Below are positions 34,736 through 43,214 of a stretch of 64,000 nucleotides of DNA, one piece after another. The position numbers and the translations under genes are program-made. Source of the DNA: an uncultured Collinsella sp. (GTDB taxonomy: Bacteria; Actinomycetota; Coriobacteriia; Coriobacteriales; Coriobacteriaceae); assembly GCA_900540995.1 (NCBI GenBank), contig UQHO01000001.1, positions 62,001 through 126,000 of the forward strand, read 5' to 3'. The notes under the pieces were generated by a model. The model had not been told where the DNA came from, made no database searches, and worked only from the letters and a program-made list of their open reading frames with translations. The stretch's first letter is position 1. Every line of letters starts with the position of its first letter.

Positions 34736-35029
34736 CTAGGCCTCAACGACGGCGTAGATGTCGTCGGCACGCATCAGCAGATACTTCTCGCCGTCGACCT
34801 TGACCTCGTTGCCACCGAACTTGCCGTAGATGACAACGTCGCCGACCTGAACGTCCATGGGGATGCGCTCACCCTTGTCGTTGACCTTGCCGGCGCCAAC
34901 GGCAACGATGGTGCCGCGCTGCGGCTTCTCCTGAGCGTTGCTGGCGATATACAGACCAGAAGCGGTCTTCTGCTCGGCCTCGTCGGGCTTGACCAGAACA
35001 CGATCTGCAAGCGGCTTCAAAGACGACAT
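34736..35029 (-). CDS. groS: Co-chaperonin GroES (HSP10)
   Basis: Lid of the GroEL chamber. The 97 residues are full length, with the LKPLADRVLVKPDE start and a mobile loop at ASGLYIASNAQEKPQRG. A strong AAGGAGGAG site precedes the ATG at 35029. A 7-bp hairpin (35052-35070) lies in the leader. No CIRCE or HAIR operator was recognised in the 150 bp upstream. Confidence 0.98.
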   Translation of the reverse strand: MSSLKPLADRVLVKPDEAEQKTASGLYIASNAQEKPQRGTIVAVGAGKVNDKGERIPMDVQVGDVVIYGKFGGNEVKVDGEKYLLMRADDIYAVVEA

Positions 35030-35051
35030 GCTTGTCTCCTCCTTTTTGGGC

Positions 35052-35070
35052 CGCGTGGTTATGCCACGCG
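35052..35070 (-). promoter_or_regulatory. Leader hairpin of groES
   Basis: CGCGTGG / CCACGCG with a 5-nt loop, a few bases upstream of the groES ribosome site. A thermosensor or stability role is possible but unproven. Confidence 0.35.
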
Positions 35071-35166
35071 AATTAACCCTTTTTGTTTGCGTACGCGTTG
35101 AATGGTACCCACGAATGGCGGGTTATACAACACGGAGTCAAAAAATCTTATTTTTTGGCACTTAGA

Positions 35167-35377
35167 TTTTCTGAATGCCGGGGGATAACTTAGCGATGCC
35201 TCCCGTGTGGCTCCGGAGGGGCGGGGCATAAGGTTTCCTGCTCGGGCAGTCCTGCTCGCACGAAGGCCACATTAAGTGGCCTTCGGCTCGTGCGGAACTC
35301 GCGATAAACCTTATGCCCCGCCCCTCCGGAGCCACACGGGAGGCAGGTTAACTAATTCGGGCCCGGCATTCAGAAAA
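35167..35377. repeat. 211-bp nested long hairpin upstream of groES
   Basis: Outer stem of 16 bp (TTTTCTGAATGCCGGG, 35167-35182 with 35362-35377). After short loops comes a perfect 40-bp stem (35197-35236 with 35306-35345), then an apical stem CGCACGAAGGCCAC / GTGGCCTTCG-gct-CGTGCG with a 5-nt loop. It fills most of the gap between groES and the next gene. No gene is seen inside. Confidence 0.9.
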
Positions 35378-35464
35378 GTCAGTGCAGCAAAATGGCGATG
35401 CAGATGTTGCGAACAAGAAAGGGGCACGTTGCTGAAACGTGCCCCCTATGAGTGGGGTATGAGG

Positions 35465-37102
35465 CTAGCGCTCGTAGATTACGTTACCTGCCAGGTAGGT
35501 GGCCTGAACCTTGGTGGCTTGCAGTTCTTGGGGGTCGATGGTGAGTGGGTTTTGATCCAGGACTACCAGGTCGGCGTATTTGCCGGGTTCCAGGCTGCCG
35601 AGGTTTTGCTCGTCGCCTGCCGCATAGGCGCTGCCCAGGGTGTAGTTGCGCAGGGCTGTTGCTGCATCGATGCGCTCGCTCGGCAACCAGCCACCCTCGG
35701 GCCAATGGCTTTTGGGGTCTTGGCGTGTGATAGCCGTGTAGAGCACGTTCATGCTGGTAACGGGCGTGATAGGGCTGTCGGTACCGAAGGCTTGGCGAAT
35801 GCCGCGCTGTTTATAGGTCGCAAACGGCCACATGATGCGGCTGCGCTCCAAGCCCAGGTCGCGCTCCGGACCACCCGGGTCGAGTGTAATGTGGCAGGGC
35901 TGGCTCGAGGCAATCACGTTAAGCTTGCGAAGACGATCGATGTCCTCAGGCAGGAGATTCTCCAGATGCTCAAGCGTATTATGGCCGTGCTGGGGCAGAC
36001 CGTAGAGCCCTGCTGCCTCTTCAAAGATATCGAGCGCAGCATGGATGGCGCCGTCGCCGATAACGTGGATGCGCACGGTATGGCCGCGCTCCGCCGCCGC
36101 AAGGACCAGCTTGCGCATACGCTCGGCAGGAACCGTCAGGCGACCTTGGTCGCCCGGGAAACGCGGATTGGTGTAAGGCTCGGTGAGATACGCCGTATGC
36201 TCGCTCGATACGCCGTCGAAGAATTGTTTGAAGCCCGGCGCCGAGAGCAATGCGTTGTTGGCATAGCGTGCCTGCAGCTCTTCCAAGCGTGACTGGTCGT
36301 CAAGCAGCGTGGGGAACAGATGGGCACGGATGCCCAGCTTGCCGGCGGCCTGCAGCTTGTCGTAGACGTCGTCGCGAATAAAGTCGCAGCCCGGCATGGG
36401 CATGAGCGACATGTCGCAGATCGAGGTGATGCCCTGCTCAGCCATGCGCTTCATTTGGTCGGCATAGGCGCTCGCGATGCGGTCCTCGCCCAGCCACTCA
36501 AGGCAGCGCGGCAGAAGCTGCATGGCCGCCGCCTCGTGGGCGATACCCGTGAGCTCGCCGTCTGCATCCCTGTCGTAGCTGCCGCCCGCCGGCGGCTCAC
36601 TGTCGCGCGTGACGCCGAGCGCCTCGAGTGCGCGGCTGTTGAGCCAAAGCGTGTGCCCGTCGCCCGAATACATAACACAGGGACGATCGGGGAATGCCAC
36701 ATCGAGCGACGCCTTGGTAGGATGCTCGGGCGGGTCCCAACGGTAGTCGCGCCAGCCCTGCGTCACAACCCAAGCGTCGTCGGGCAGGTCCTGGGAAAAC
36801 TCGAGCGCATGTTGCACCAGCGCCGCCTCGGACGTGCCCATATCCATGAGCATGTACGGCGAGGAACCGACCGAGGTATGGAAGAAGTGCAGATGAGCGT
36901 CATGGAAACCGGGGCAGACAAACTGCTCGCCGTAGTCGATAACCGACGTAGCGGCAGGAGCGGCGGCGATCACGTCATCGGGCGCACCGACTGCGACGAT
37001 ACGGTCGCCTGCAATGGCAATCGCCAGCTCGCGGGCGGTATCGATGCCGTCTTGCGCGGTAAAGACGTTCTTGGAGCGGATAATCCGATCGATATGTTGC
37101 AT
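35465..37102 (-). CDS. Amidohydrolase family protein (YtcJ-like)
   Basis: 545-residue metal-dependent hydrolase of the amidohydrolase-3 group. The N-terminal metal motif HDAHLHFFH, the central barrel and the C-terminal FGTDSPITPVTS and LEPGKYADLVVLD segments are visible. The substrate is unknown. The start is taken at 37102 (MQHIDRI), with GGGGA 5 nt upstream; ATGs at 37108 and 37114 are alternatives. The frame stays open far upstream, but that part is only the antisense of the divergent peptidase. It is transcribed away from the M20 gene. Confidence 0.9.
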   Translation of the reverse strand: MQHIDRIIRSKNVFTAQDGIDTARELAIAIAGDRIVAVGAPDDVIAAAPAATSVIDYGEQFVCPGFHDAHLHFFHTSVGSSPYMLMDMGTSEAALVQHALEFSQDLPDDAWVVTQGWRDYRWDPPEHPTKASLDVAFPDRPCVMYSGDGHTLWLNSRALEALGVTRDSEPPAGGSYDRDADGELTGIAHEAAAMQLLPRCLEWLGEDRIASAYADQMKRMAEQGITSICDMSLMPMPGCDFIRDDVYDKLQAAGKLGIRAHLFPTLLDDQSRLEELQARYANNALLSAPGFKQFFDGVSSEHTAYLTEPYTNPRFPGDQGRLTVPAERMRKLVLAAAERGHTVRIHVIGDGAIHAALDIFEEAAGLYGLPQHGHNTLEHLENLLPEDIDRLRKLNVIASSQPCHITLDPGGPERDLGLERSRIMWPFATYKQRGIRQAFGTDSPITPVTSMNVLYTAITRQDPKSHWPEGGWLPSERIDAATALRNYTLGSAYAAGDEQNLGSLEPGKYADLVVLDQNPLTIDPQELQATKVQATYLAGNVIYER

Positions 37103-37270
37103 GGGCATCCCCATCTCTGGCAGGAAATTCAACACCCCCGAGTGTACTCCCCCGCCCTTGTAACAAAACCCCAAGCGGCAAACGGCAACTTTACCAGCCC
37201 TAGCGGCAGGTGGCATACTGGAGAGAGCCTGTACGATTTTGCAATCAACCCAGCAAGGAGCAAATCGACC

Positions 37271-38734
37271 ATGACGAAGACCAAGGCACAGCAGATTATG
37301 GCGGCGACCGAGGCTCGCGCGGCTGACGATGTCACCGCAGCCATCAAAGATATCGCTACCGAGTTTGAACCCTATATCATCAAGCAGCGCCGCCACTTCC
37401 ATAAGCACCCGGAGCTGAGCCTCGCCGAGGAGCGCACGACCTCCGACATCGCCAACCAGCTCGACGCCATGAATATCCCCTACGAGCGTCCGCTCAAAAC
37501 CGGCTTGGTGGCAACGCTTCGCGGTACCGCGCCGGATGCCTATCGCGAGGACGGCACGCCGCGCCGCCGCATCCTTCTGCGCGCCGACATCGACGCCCTG
37601 CCCGTCACCGAGCAGACCGGCGAAGAGTTCGCCAGCGTCAACGAGGGCTGCATGCACGCCTGCGGCCATGACTGCCACATCGCCATGATGCTCGGCACGC
37701 TGCAAATCCTGCGCCATATGACCGACGACATCCACGGCGAGGTCCGCATCGTCTTCCAACCCAGCGAGGAAAACGGCCAGGGCGCCAAGCTCATGATCGG
37801 CACGGGCGTGCTCGACGGCGTCGATGGCGCCTACGCCGCGCACATCTGGAGTGAGGTCGACGCCGGCACCGTGAGCTGCGAGCCCGGACCGCGCATGGCC
37901 AATACCGACTGGTTCCGCATCGATGTCCGCGGCACCTCGTGCCACGGCGCCATGCCCCAGCGCGGCCACGACGCCGTCATGGTTGCCGCCGAGATCGTCA
38001 ATGCCCTGCAGACCATCGTTTCGCGCGAGATCAGCCCCTACGAGCCGGCCGTCATCACCGTCGGCGAGCTGCACGGCGGCACCGCACGCAACGTTATCGC
38101 CGGCACGGCCTACCTCGCCGGCACGGTGCGCACCTACGGCGATTCGACCCACGAGGAAATGCCGGAGCTTATGCGCCGCATCGTGGAGCATACCGCGGCA
38201 GCTCTGGGCGCCGAGGCAGAGCTCACCGACTACACCATCGCCAATTACAAGGTCGAAAACGATGCCGCCTCGAGCGAGCGCTGCCGCCAGGCAGTAATCA
38301 AATGCCTGGGCCCCACCGGTCAAGGTCATTACCGCGGCACACTTTCGGGCGAGGATTTTTCGGAGTACCTGCGCCGTGTACCGGGCGTGCTCGCCTTTGT
38401 AGGTACGCGCAACCCCAAGATTGGCGCCACGTACGCCCAACATTCCTGCTTCTACAAGATCGACGAGACTGTGCTGGCAAAGGGCTCCATGGTGGCCGCC
38501 CAGTATGCCATCGACTTTTTGGCCGAGCCCACGCAAGAGGAGCTCGACGGCCCCGCGATCACCGCGGTCGCCGAGACCAATCCCGACCTGGCAGCCAAAC
38601 TGCGCTCTGCCAAGGCCACGGCCGCCGAGGCCCGCGACGCCATGCACGATGCCCGCACCGCCCGACACGCCGCAATCAAGGGCATCCACGACGCTCGCGC
38701 CGCCGCCCGCCGCGAGGAGAAGCACGACGAGTAG
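37271..38734 (+). CDS. M20 family metallopeptidase / amidohydrolase
   Basis: Dinuclear zinc hydrolase related to N-acyl amino acid amidohydrolases and the AbgB/IAA-Leu hydrolase group. The 487 residues hold the metal-binding CMHACGHDCHIAMMLG and FQPSEENGQGAK. The last 65 or so residues are an Ala/Arg-rich helical tail not common in the family. The ATG at 37271 follows AAGGAG. It is divergent from the YtcJ-like amidohydrolase, with about 170 bp of shared promoter region. Confidence 0.92.
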   Translation: MTKTKAQQIMAATEARAADDVTAAIKDIATEFEPYIIKQRRHFHKHPELSLAEERTTSDIANQLDAMNIPYERPLKTGLVATLRGTAPDAYREDGTPRRRILLRADIDALPVTEQTGEEFASVNEGCMHACGHDCHIAMMLGTLQILRHMTDDIHGEVRIVFQPSEENGQGAKLMIGTGVLDGVDGAYAAHIWSEVDAGTVSCEPGPRMANTDWFRIDVRGTSCHGAMPQRGHDAVMVAAEIVNALQTIVSREISPYEPAVITVGELHGGTARNVIAGTAYLAGTVRTYGDSTHEEMPELMRRIVEHTAAALGAEAELTDYTIANYKVENDAASSERCRQAVIKCLGPTGQGHYRGTLSGEDFSEYLRRVPGVLAFVGTRNPKIGATYAQHSCFYKIDETVLAKGSMVAAQYAIDFLAEPTQEELDGPAITAVAETNPDLAAKLRSAKATAAEARDAMHDARTARHAAIKGIHDARAAARREEKHDE

Positions 38735-38778
38735 TCGATCCACGACCATCTCGCAGTCATAGCCGCATCGCGATATCA

Positions 38779-38822
38779 AAGCGGGGGCGGACGCTTCGGC
38801 ACGTCCGTCCCCGCTTATTTGT
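38779..38822 (+). terminator. Terminator of the M20 gene
   Basis: AAGCGGGGGCGGACG and CGTCCGTCCCCGCTT pair with one mismatch around an 8-nt loop, followed by ATTTGTC. Confidence 0.75.
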
Positions 38823-38874
38823 CAAGCGCTATTACTACCGTTTCTACCCCGTCCCCAAATGGCAGGTGGCAGGG

Positions 38875-40191
38875 TTACTCGTCCTGCGGGTCCTCGTCGG
38901 AGCTTGGCGCAGGCTCGGGCTCAGGCGCAGGCTCGGGCTCCGGTTCCGGCATGGGCTCGGGCTCGGGCTCCGGTTCCGGCATGGGCTCGGGCTCAGGCGC
39001 AGGCTCGGGCTCAGGCGCGGGCTCAGGCTCAGGCGCGGGCTCGGGCTCGGGCGCCGCAGTGGAATCGGATACGGGCGCTGCGTCGGCGCTAAAACCAGCC
39101 GGAGCAGACTTCTTCTCAAACGGCAGCACAAAAGTCAGGACGTCGTCCTTGTCCTCGTCGGCCCATTCGCTTGCATAACGTGCAACCCAATAGCCAATGG
39201 CACGGTGCTTGAGCATCTTGCCAAAGACCGTAAGGAATACCGTGACAAACGCCGTCAGCACCAAGAACAATACGAGCGTGATGCCACCGCCGGTAACAAG
39301 CGCCTCAATAGCCGTAGGACGGTAGTAGTAGCTATACATACCGACAGAGGCAATGGTGCCAAAGACGAACGTCAGAATCCAGGTGACAACGTTGGAAACC
39401 AGGCCCGTCAAAAACTCGGGAAGGAACGAAGCGCAGAACAGCTTGGTCTTGTTGTGCTTAAACGCCGCCCAGACCTTGTCGAGCGAAAACGCGCTCTCCA
39501 CACGACCGGTCACCGCAAAGTGCATCACGGCGATATCGGCAAACATCTTAAAGAAGACCCCCAGGACCGCCGTGGCAATCATAGCCAGGACAAGCAGGCC
39601 AAGCGAGCCAAACAGCGCAGCCTCGAGCGCATAAGAGCCGTAATACGAATACGAGCCCGCGGCGCCAATTACCACGCTCTCCACCAGCGAAAGCACTACG
39701 CCGATAACGGGAATGGCAGCGATAACCTCGAGCACGACCGAAATAACGCTCGAAAAGACTCCGAGACCAAACGACGTGGAACGCATGAGTGGACGGTCCA
39801 TGCCGTCATCGACCTTGAGCGAAAGATCACGGCCCCACTCAATACCAAAGCCGGAACCGCACACGCTCGCAATGCAAGCTGCCAAAAAGCCGATGGCAGC
39901 TGCAATACCGCCGATAACGGGAATAAACAGCACGAGTACCGACACAACGCAAATCAGCGCCGGCAAAAAGGCAATCTGGCACACGCGCTGCAGCACGCCC
40001 GGAGTCTTGGTCATATCCTCAAACGCCTGAGCCACACAGCCCTTGGACGCATTCGCCACGGGCGGTTGCGGAACAAACTGCTGGGGCTGACCCTGAGGGG
40101 CAGAGGCTGCGGCACCGGCATTGGGGGCACCACACGCGCCGCAGAACTTGTCGTTATCGCCCATGGGGGCACCACACTGCGAACAGAACAT
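38875..40191 (-). CDS. Zinc-ribbon membrane protein with Pro-Glu repeat tail
   Basis: 438 residues of unknown function. The N-terminus is a zinc ribbon (CSQCGAPMGDNDKFCGACG, residues 3-22). A Gln/Pro linker follows, then about six hydrophobic segments between residues 70 and 350 in the style of DUF4013 proteins. The C-terminal 50 residues are tandem PEPEPA/PEPEPM units ending in an acidic tail. The ATG at 40191 is chosen because the GAAGGGATGA ribosome site is spaced correctly; a second ATG nine bases upstream sits on that site. It is monocistronic. Confidence 0.8.
   Translation of the reverse strand: MFCSQCGAPMGDNDKFCGACGAPNAGAAASAPQGQPQQFVPQPPVANASKGCVAQAFEDMTKTPGVLQRVCQIAFLPALICVVSVLVLFIPVIGGIAAAIGFLAACIASVCGSGFGIEWGRDLSLKVDDGMDRPLMRSTSFGLGVFSSVISVVLEVIAAIPVIGVVLSLVESVVIGAAGSYSYYGSYALEAALFGSLGLLVLAMIATAVLGVFFKMFADIAVMHFAVTGRVESAFSLDKVWAAFKHNKTKLFCASFLPEFLTGLVSNVVTWILTFVFGTIASVGMYSYYYRPTAIEALVTGGGITLVLFLVLTAFVTVFLTVFGKMLKHRAIGYWVARYASEWADEDKDDVLTFVLPFEKKSAPAGFSADAAPVSDSTAAPEPEPAPEPEPAPEPEPAPEPEPMPEPEPEPEPMPEPEPEPAPEPEPAPSSDEDPQDE
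38905..39055 (-). repeat. Tandem Pro-Glu codon repeat
   Basis: Short GGCTCGGGCTCAGGCGC-type units repeat about eight times inside the tail of the zinc-ribbon protein. Variants alternate between Ala and Met units. Copy number is likely to vary between strains. Confidence 0.85.
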
Positions 40192-40341
40192 CGAGATCAT
40201 CCCTTCGTATCTTGAGCGAATCATCTGGATCGCAAACGATGTCTTTAGCATCATTATCACCCAATGTGGGGACAAATGCTCCAACATGACGTATTTGCAA
40301 CGCGCAGGGCGCTATTCGATTGTTTGATGAGCTCGACCGCG

Positions 40342-41364
40342 TTAGTTCGTTCCGCGGAAGCCCTTGCCGACGATCTCGGAGCTGTCGACGATCGTGATAA
40401 AGGCACCCGGATCGACCTCGCGCGCATAACGGCGCAGCTGCACGGCCTCGCGACGGCTCAGCACGCTCATAATCACCGTCACGCACTTGCCCGAGAAGGC
40501 ACCGTAGCCGCGGCTGATGGTCGCCGTGCGGTTGAGATGCTTGACGATAAACTCCTCGACCTTAAGGGGCTCGGAGCAAATGACCGTGCAGACTTTACGC
40601 AGGTGGATGCTCTCGATGGCTTTGTCGACCACAAGCGTCTTGGCAAACAGGCCGAGCACGCAATACAGACCGACGCGCGGGCCGTACAAGAAGGCCGCGA
40701 TGGTCACGATGCCGATATCGACCAGCAGCAGCGCACGGCCGATCTCAAGCGTCGTGCGGCGTTTGAGAATCATGGCGAGGATGTCCGTGCCGCCCGTCGA
40801 GGCACCAATATCAAAGACGATGGCGCTGCCGAGCGCCGGCAGAATCACGGCAAAGCACAGGTCGAGCCACATATCGCCCGTCATCGAGACATCGGTCGGA
40901 ATAAAGAGCTCAAACAGCGAAACATAGGCGGACAGCGCAAACGAGGCAAAGACACTCCACAGGATTGCCTTGCGCTCCAAAAAGATAAAGCCCAGGATGA
41001 CGAGCACCGCATTGATAATCCACATAAAGACGCCGACGGGCAGGGTCGGGAACAGCGTGGACAGAATGACCGACACGCCCGAGGTGCCGCCAAAAGCAAA
41101 GTGATTAGGGGTTTTAAACGCGACGATGGCAAAGGCCGTGAGGATCAGGCCCAAATTGAGCTCGGCAAAAAAGCGCGGAAAGCCCGGCTCCTGGCTGCGC
41201 TTGCGACCAGCGCGCTCGCCCCGCTCGATATCGGTGCGATCGACCACGCGCTCCATCGGCACTACGGGAGGACGATGCATCTCCTCGGCAGCACGCGATG
41301 CCGCCTCTGCCGCGGCGGCCTCAATCGCCCATGCCTTGCTTTCTGTTTCGTGCTCGTCAGCCAT
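40342..41364 (-). CDS. YitT family membrane protein (DUF161/DUF2179)
   Basis: 340 residues. A 70-residue charged N-terminal extension precedes about five membrane helices (GGTSGVSVILST, STGGTDILAMIL are the family's glycine motifs). The C-terminus is a small soluble DUF2179 domain (SVLSRREAVQLRRYAREVDPGAFITI). The transported substrate is unknown. The N-terminal extension is unusual for the family. The ATG at 41364 (MADEHETESK) was taken as the first methionine of the frame. Confidence 0.9.
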   Translation of the reverse strand: MADEHETESKAWAIEAAAAEAASRAAEEMHRPPVVPMERVVDRTDIERGERAGRKRSQEPGFPRFFAELNLGLILTAFAIVAFKTPNHFAFGGTSGVSVILSTLFPTLPVGVFMWIINAVLVILGFIFLERKAILWSVFASFALSAYVSLFELFIPTDVSMTGDMWLDLCFAVILPALGSAIVFDIGASTGGTDILAMILKRRTTLEIGRALLLVDIGIVTIAAFLYGPRVGLYCVLGLFAKTLVVDKAIESIHLRKVCTVICSEPLKVEEFIVKHLNRTATISRGYGAFSGKCVTVIMSVLSRREAVQLRRYAREVDPGAFITIVDSSEIVGKGFRGTN

Positions 41365-41480
41365 TACGGCAACCCCTCGTTAACAATTTGGAAACAATGC
41401 GCCCATTAGGGTAACGCGGAACGCGACGATTGCAACCCCTAGTTAGACGAGCGGTATGCCTACATCGGGGGGCATACAAA

Positions 41481-41520
41481 TAACGGCCGGCCACGCTTTT
41501 GCTTGCGCGGTCGGCCGTTT
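41481..41520. terminator. Hairpin downstream of the Asp23 operon
   Basis: AACGGCCG and CGGCCGTT form an 8-bp stem around a 22-nt loop. T-rich sequence follows on both strands, so it may serve either direction. A second hairpin, GTATGCC / GGCATAC, lies next to it. Confidence 0.5.
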
Positions 41521-41537
41521 AACGTTTTCGCAGATAA

Positions 41538-41574
41538 AACCTGCCAAAACAAACCTGTCCCTTTTTGGAAGGTT
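41538..41574. repeat. CCTGTCCC-loop hairpin at the Asp23 gene stop codon
   Basis: Arms AACCTGCCAAAA / TTTTGGAAGGTT (one mismatch) with loop caaacctgtccct. It is nearly identical to the element at the rph stop, including the CGCAGATAA flank, and overlaps the stop codon at 41573-41575. Confidence 0.75.
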
Positions 41575-42088
41575 ACTCGTGCTGGCTGGTGCGGTGCTCG
41601 TACTCCTCGGGGGTGATGACGTCCTCGATGCGCAGGTTGACGCCCGCCACCTCAAGGCCAGTCATCGCGGCCAGACGCTCGGTCACGCGCGCCTTAACGT
41701 CGTCGAAAATCGCGGGCGCATAGGCGCCGTACTCGATGATGACAGAGATGTTGACGACCACACGATTGTCATCGGTGACCTCGACCGTCACGCCCTTGGT
41801 CAGATTCTCGGCACCAAACTGCTCCTGCACAAAGTGCATGAGGTTACCCTTCATGCCCAGAACGTGCGGAACCTCGCGAGTGGCCATGGCAACGATCTTC
41901 TCGATCACACCGTTGGAATAGGTCAGCGAGTCCTCGGACTCGTCCGCCTCCTCGTCGTCCTCATCCTCATCGGACTCGACCTCGACAAGAGCCTCGTCCT
42001 CGAGCGTCACATCCTCGGCTTCGGCGACGACCGCCTCGTTCTCCTCGAGCTCGGTATCGGCCACATCGACCTTCGTATTAAAAGCCAT
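41573..42088 (-). CDS. Asp23/Gls24 family envelope stress response protein
   Basis: 171 residues. The first 65 are acidic (Glu/Asp-rich), and the Asp23 core follows (SNGVIEKIVAMATREVPHVLGM, then VVVNISVIIEYGAYAPAIFDDVKARV). In staphylococci Asp23 forms a membrane-associated layer anchored by AmaP and responds to cell-wall stress. Here it is the last gene of amaP-DUF2273-asp23, so the same complex is likely. The stop codon lies in a dispersed hairpin. Confidence 0.92.
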   Translation of the reverse strand: MAFNTKVDVADTELEENEAVVAEAEDVTLEDEALVEVESDEDEDDEEADESEDSLTYSNGVIEKIVAMATREVPHVLGMKGNLMHFVQEQFGAENLTKGVTVEVTDDNRVVVNISVIIEYGAYAPAIFDDVKARVTERLAAMTGLEVAGVNLRIEDVITPEEYEHRTSQHE

Positions 42089-42132
42089 GGTTCCTCCTTA
42101 TGCCTGCCGCGGATGCGACAGTCGAATACATA

Positions 42133-42510
42133 TTAGCGGCCACTAAACAGACGGCCGAAGAAGTTGACGATCCCGTTCTCGCCGTCGCGAATCTGGCCGA
42201 TCACAGCGCCGATCAGCACGAAGAATGCAATGACAAGCGTATCCCACAGGCCGAGCGTGAGCACCAACACGGCGAGGATAAAGCCAGCGACGGCGCCGAG
42301 CGTGGTGTTGGGATGACGCACAGCATAGCTCCAGATGGCAGCGCCCGTACCCTTGATGAGACCTATAGCCTCGTCAAAATCCGCGGCTGCCGCATCTTGC
42401 AACTCGGTTGCCTCTGCTTTGGAATCAACAGGTTCGCTCGCCGGCGTGGCGCTCTGATCAATCGTCAGGCGCGGCGTACGAGCGGTCTTATCTTGATTGG
42501 TATCACTCAC
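42133..42510 (-). CDS. DUF2273 small membrane protein
   Basis: 125 residues with a polar N-terminal half and two C-terminal membrane helices (TTLGAVAGFILAVLVLTLGL and TLVIAFFVLIGAVIG). The pattern and location match DUF2273 proteins found beside Asp23. Translation starts at a GTG (42510) that overlaps the end of amaP by eight bases and has GGAGG seven bases upstream. Longer frames read antisense-like sequence and are rejected. Confidence 0.85.
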   Translation of the reverse strand: MSDTNQDKTARTPRLTIDQSATPASEPVDSKAEATELQDAAAADFDEAIGLIKGTGAAIWSYAVRHPNTTLGAVAGFILAVLVLTLGLWDTLVIAFFVLIGAVIGQIRDGENGIVNFFGRLFSGR

Positions 42511-43048
42511 CGGAAACCTCCACGGTCTGGACGGTAGTCTTGGACGGCAAAAAACGGACGCGCGCGGTCGTACCCGGCGTGCCGAGCATGGTGTCGCAAG
42601 CTTCCTCGATGCGCTGTTGCATCGCGGTAGCCAGAGATGCCACGTCCTTATCGTCAAGCGCGATAGCCTCGACCTTAAAACGGACATGCGAATCGTCGGA
42701 ACCTTGGACGCGGGCCTCGACATGCTCGATCATCACGCGATCGTCGCGCTCTGCAGCAGCCCTGGCGCACGAAGAAAGCGCCGCGAGCGTGACCTCGATA
42801 TTGCGCTCCCCCGCCGGATGCACGCAGGACGGCTCACGACGGGCAAACATCAGGCGGAAGAAGCCCACCAGCACGCCAAGCGCCACAACGCCGGCACACG
42901 CCGTCACGACAATGCGCGGCATGGGGTCGCGCATCAGCAGCATAAAGCGATACGTATACGGCCCCCAAAACTGGCAGACAAGCGTACCCAGCGCCACGAT
43001 GGCGGCGGCAAGATACACGATCGCTAGGGCTCGTTTGAGTACGCGCAC
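42503..43048 (-). CDS. amaP: Alkaline shock response membrane anchor protein AmaP
   Basis: 181 residues with two N-terminal membrane helices (IVYLAAAIVALGTLVCQF and IVVTACAGVVALGVLVGFF) and a soluble C-terminal domain. In Staphylococcus this protein anchors Asp23 to the membrane. It starts with GTG at 43048 after a GGGAG site and leads the amaP-DUF2273-asp23 operon. The soluble part is poorly conserved, so the call rests on topology and context. Confidence 0.85.
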   Translation of the reverse strand: MRVLKRALAIVYLAAAIVALGTLVCQFWGPYTYRFMLLMRDPMPRIVVTACAGVVALGVLVGFFRLMFARREPSCVHPAGERNIEVTLAALSSCARAAAERDDRVMIEHVEARVQGSDDSHVRFKVEAIALDDKDVASLATAMQQRIEEACDTMLGTPGTTARVRFLPSKTTVQTVEVSGE

Positions 43049-43101
43049 GTGGCGCTCCCTTCAAATCTCGGCTCTCGAAATGCAAAACGGTTCGCATCAT
43101 T

Positions 43102-43146
43102 ATAAAAGAGCCGGGTCCGGTGCTCTACGCACGCGGATCCGGCTCA
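43102..43146 (-). terminator. Terminator of yebC
   Basis: On the minus strand GAGCCGGATCCG and CGGACCCGGCTC pair with one mismatch, followed by TTTTAT. Confidence 0.75.
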
Positions 43147-43214
43147 TCTATTCCACGAGGCTTGCATGCTCGCTTCATTATGCCCAGATATGCACGGCTC
43201 AATCCGTGCGGGCG

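Noticed and set aside
35030..35166. CIRCE operator upstream of groES
   Set aside because: Looked for TTAGCACTC and its inverted partner. Only an A/T palindrome (AAAAAAT/ATTTTTT) was found.
37103..38779. N-terminal extension of the YtcJ-like amidohydrolase to 1104 residues
   Set aside because: The extra part is exactly antisense to the M20 peptidase, and the family N-terminus starts at about 37102.
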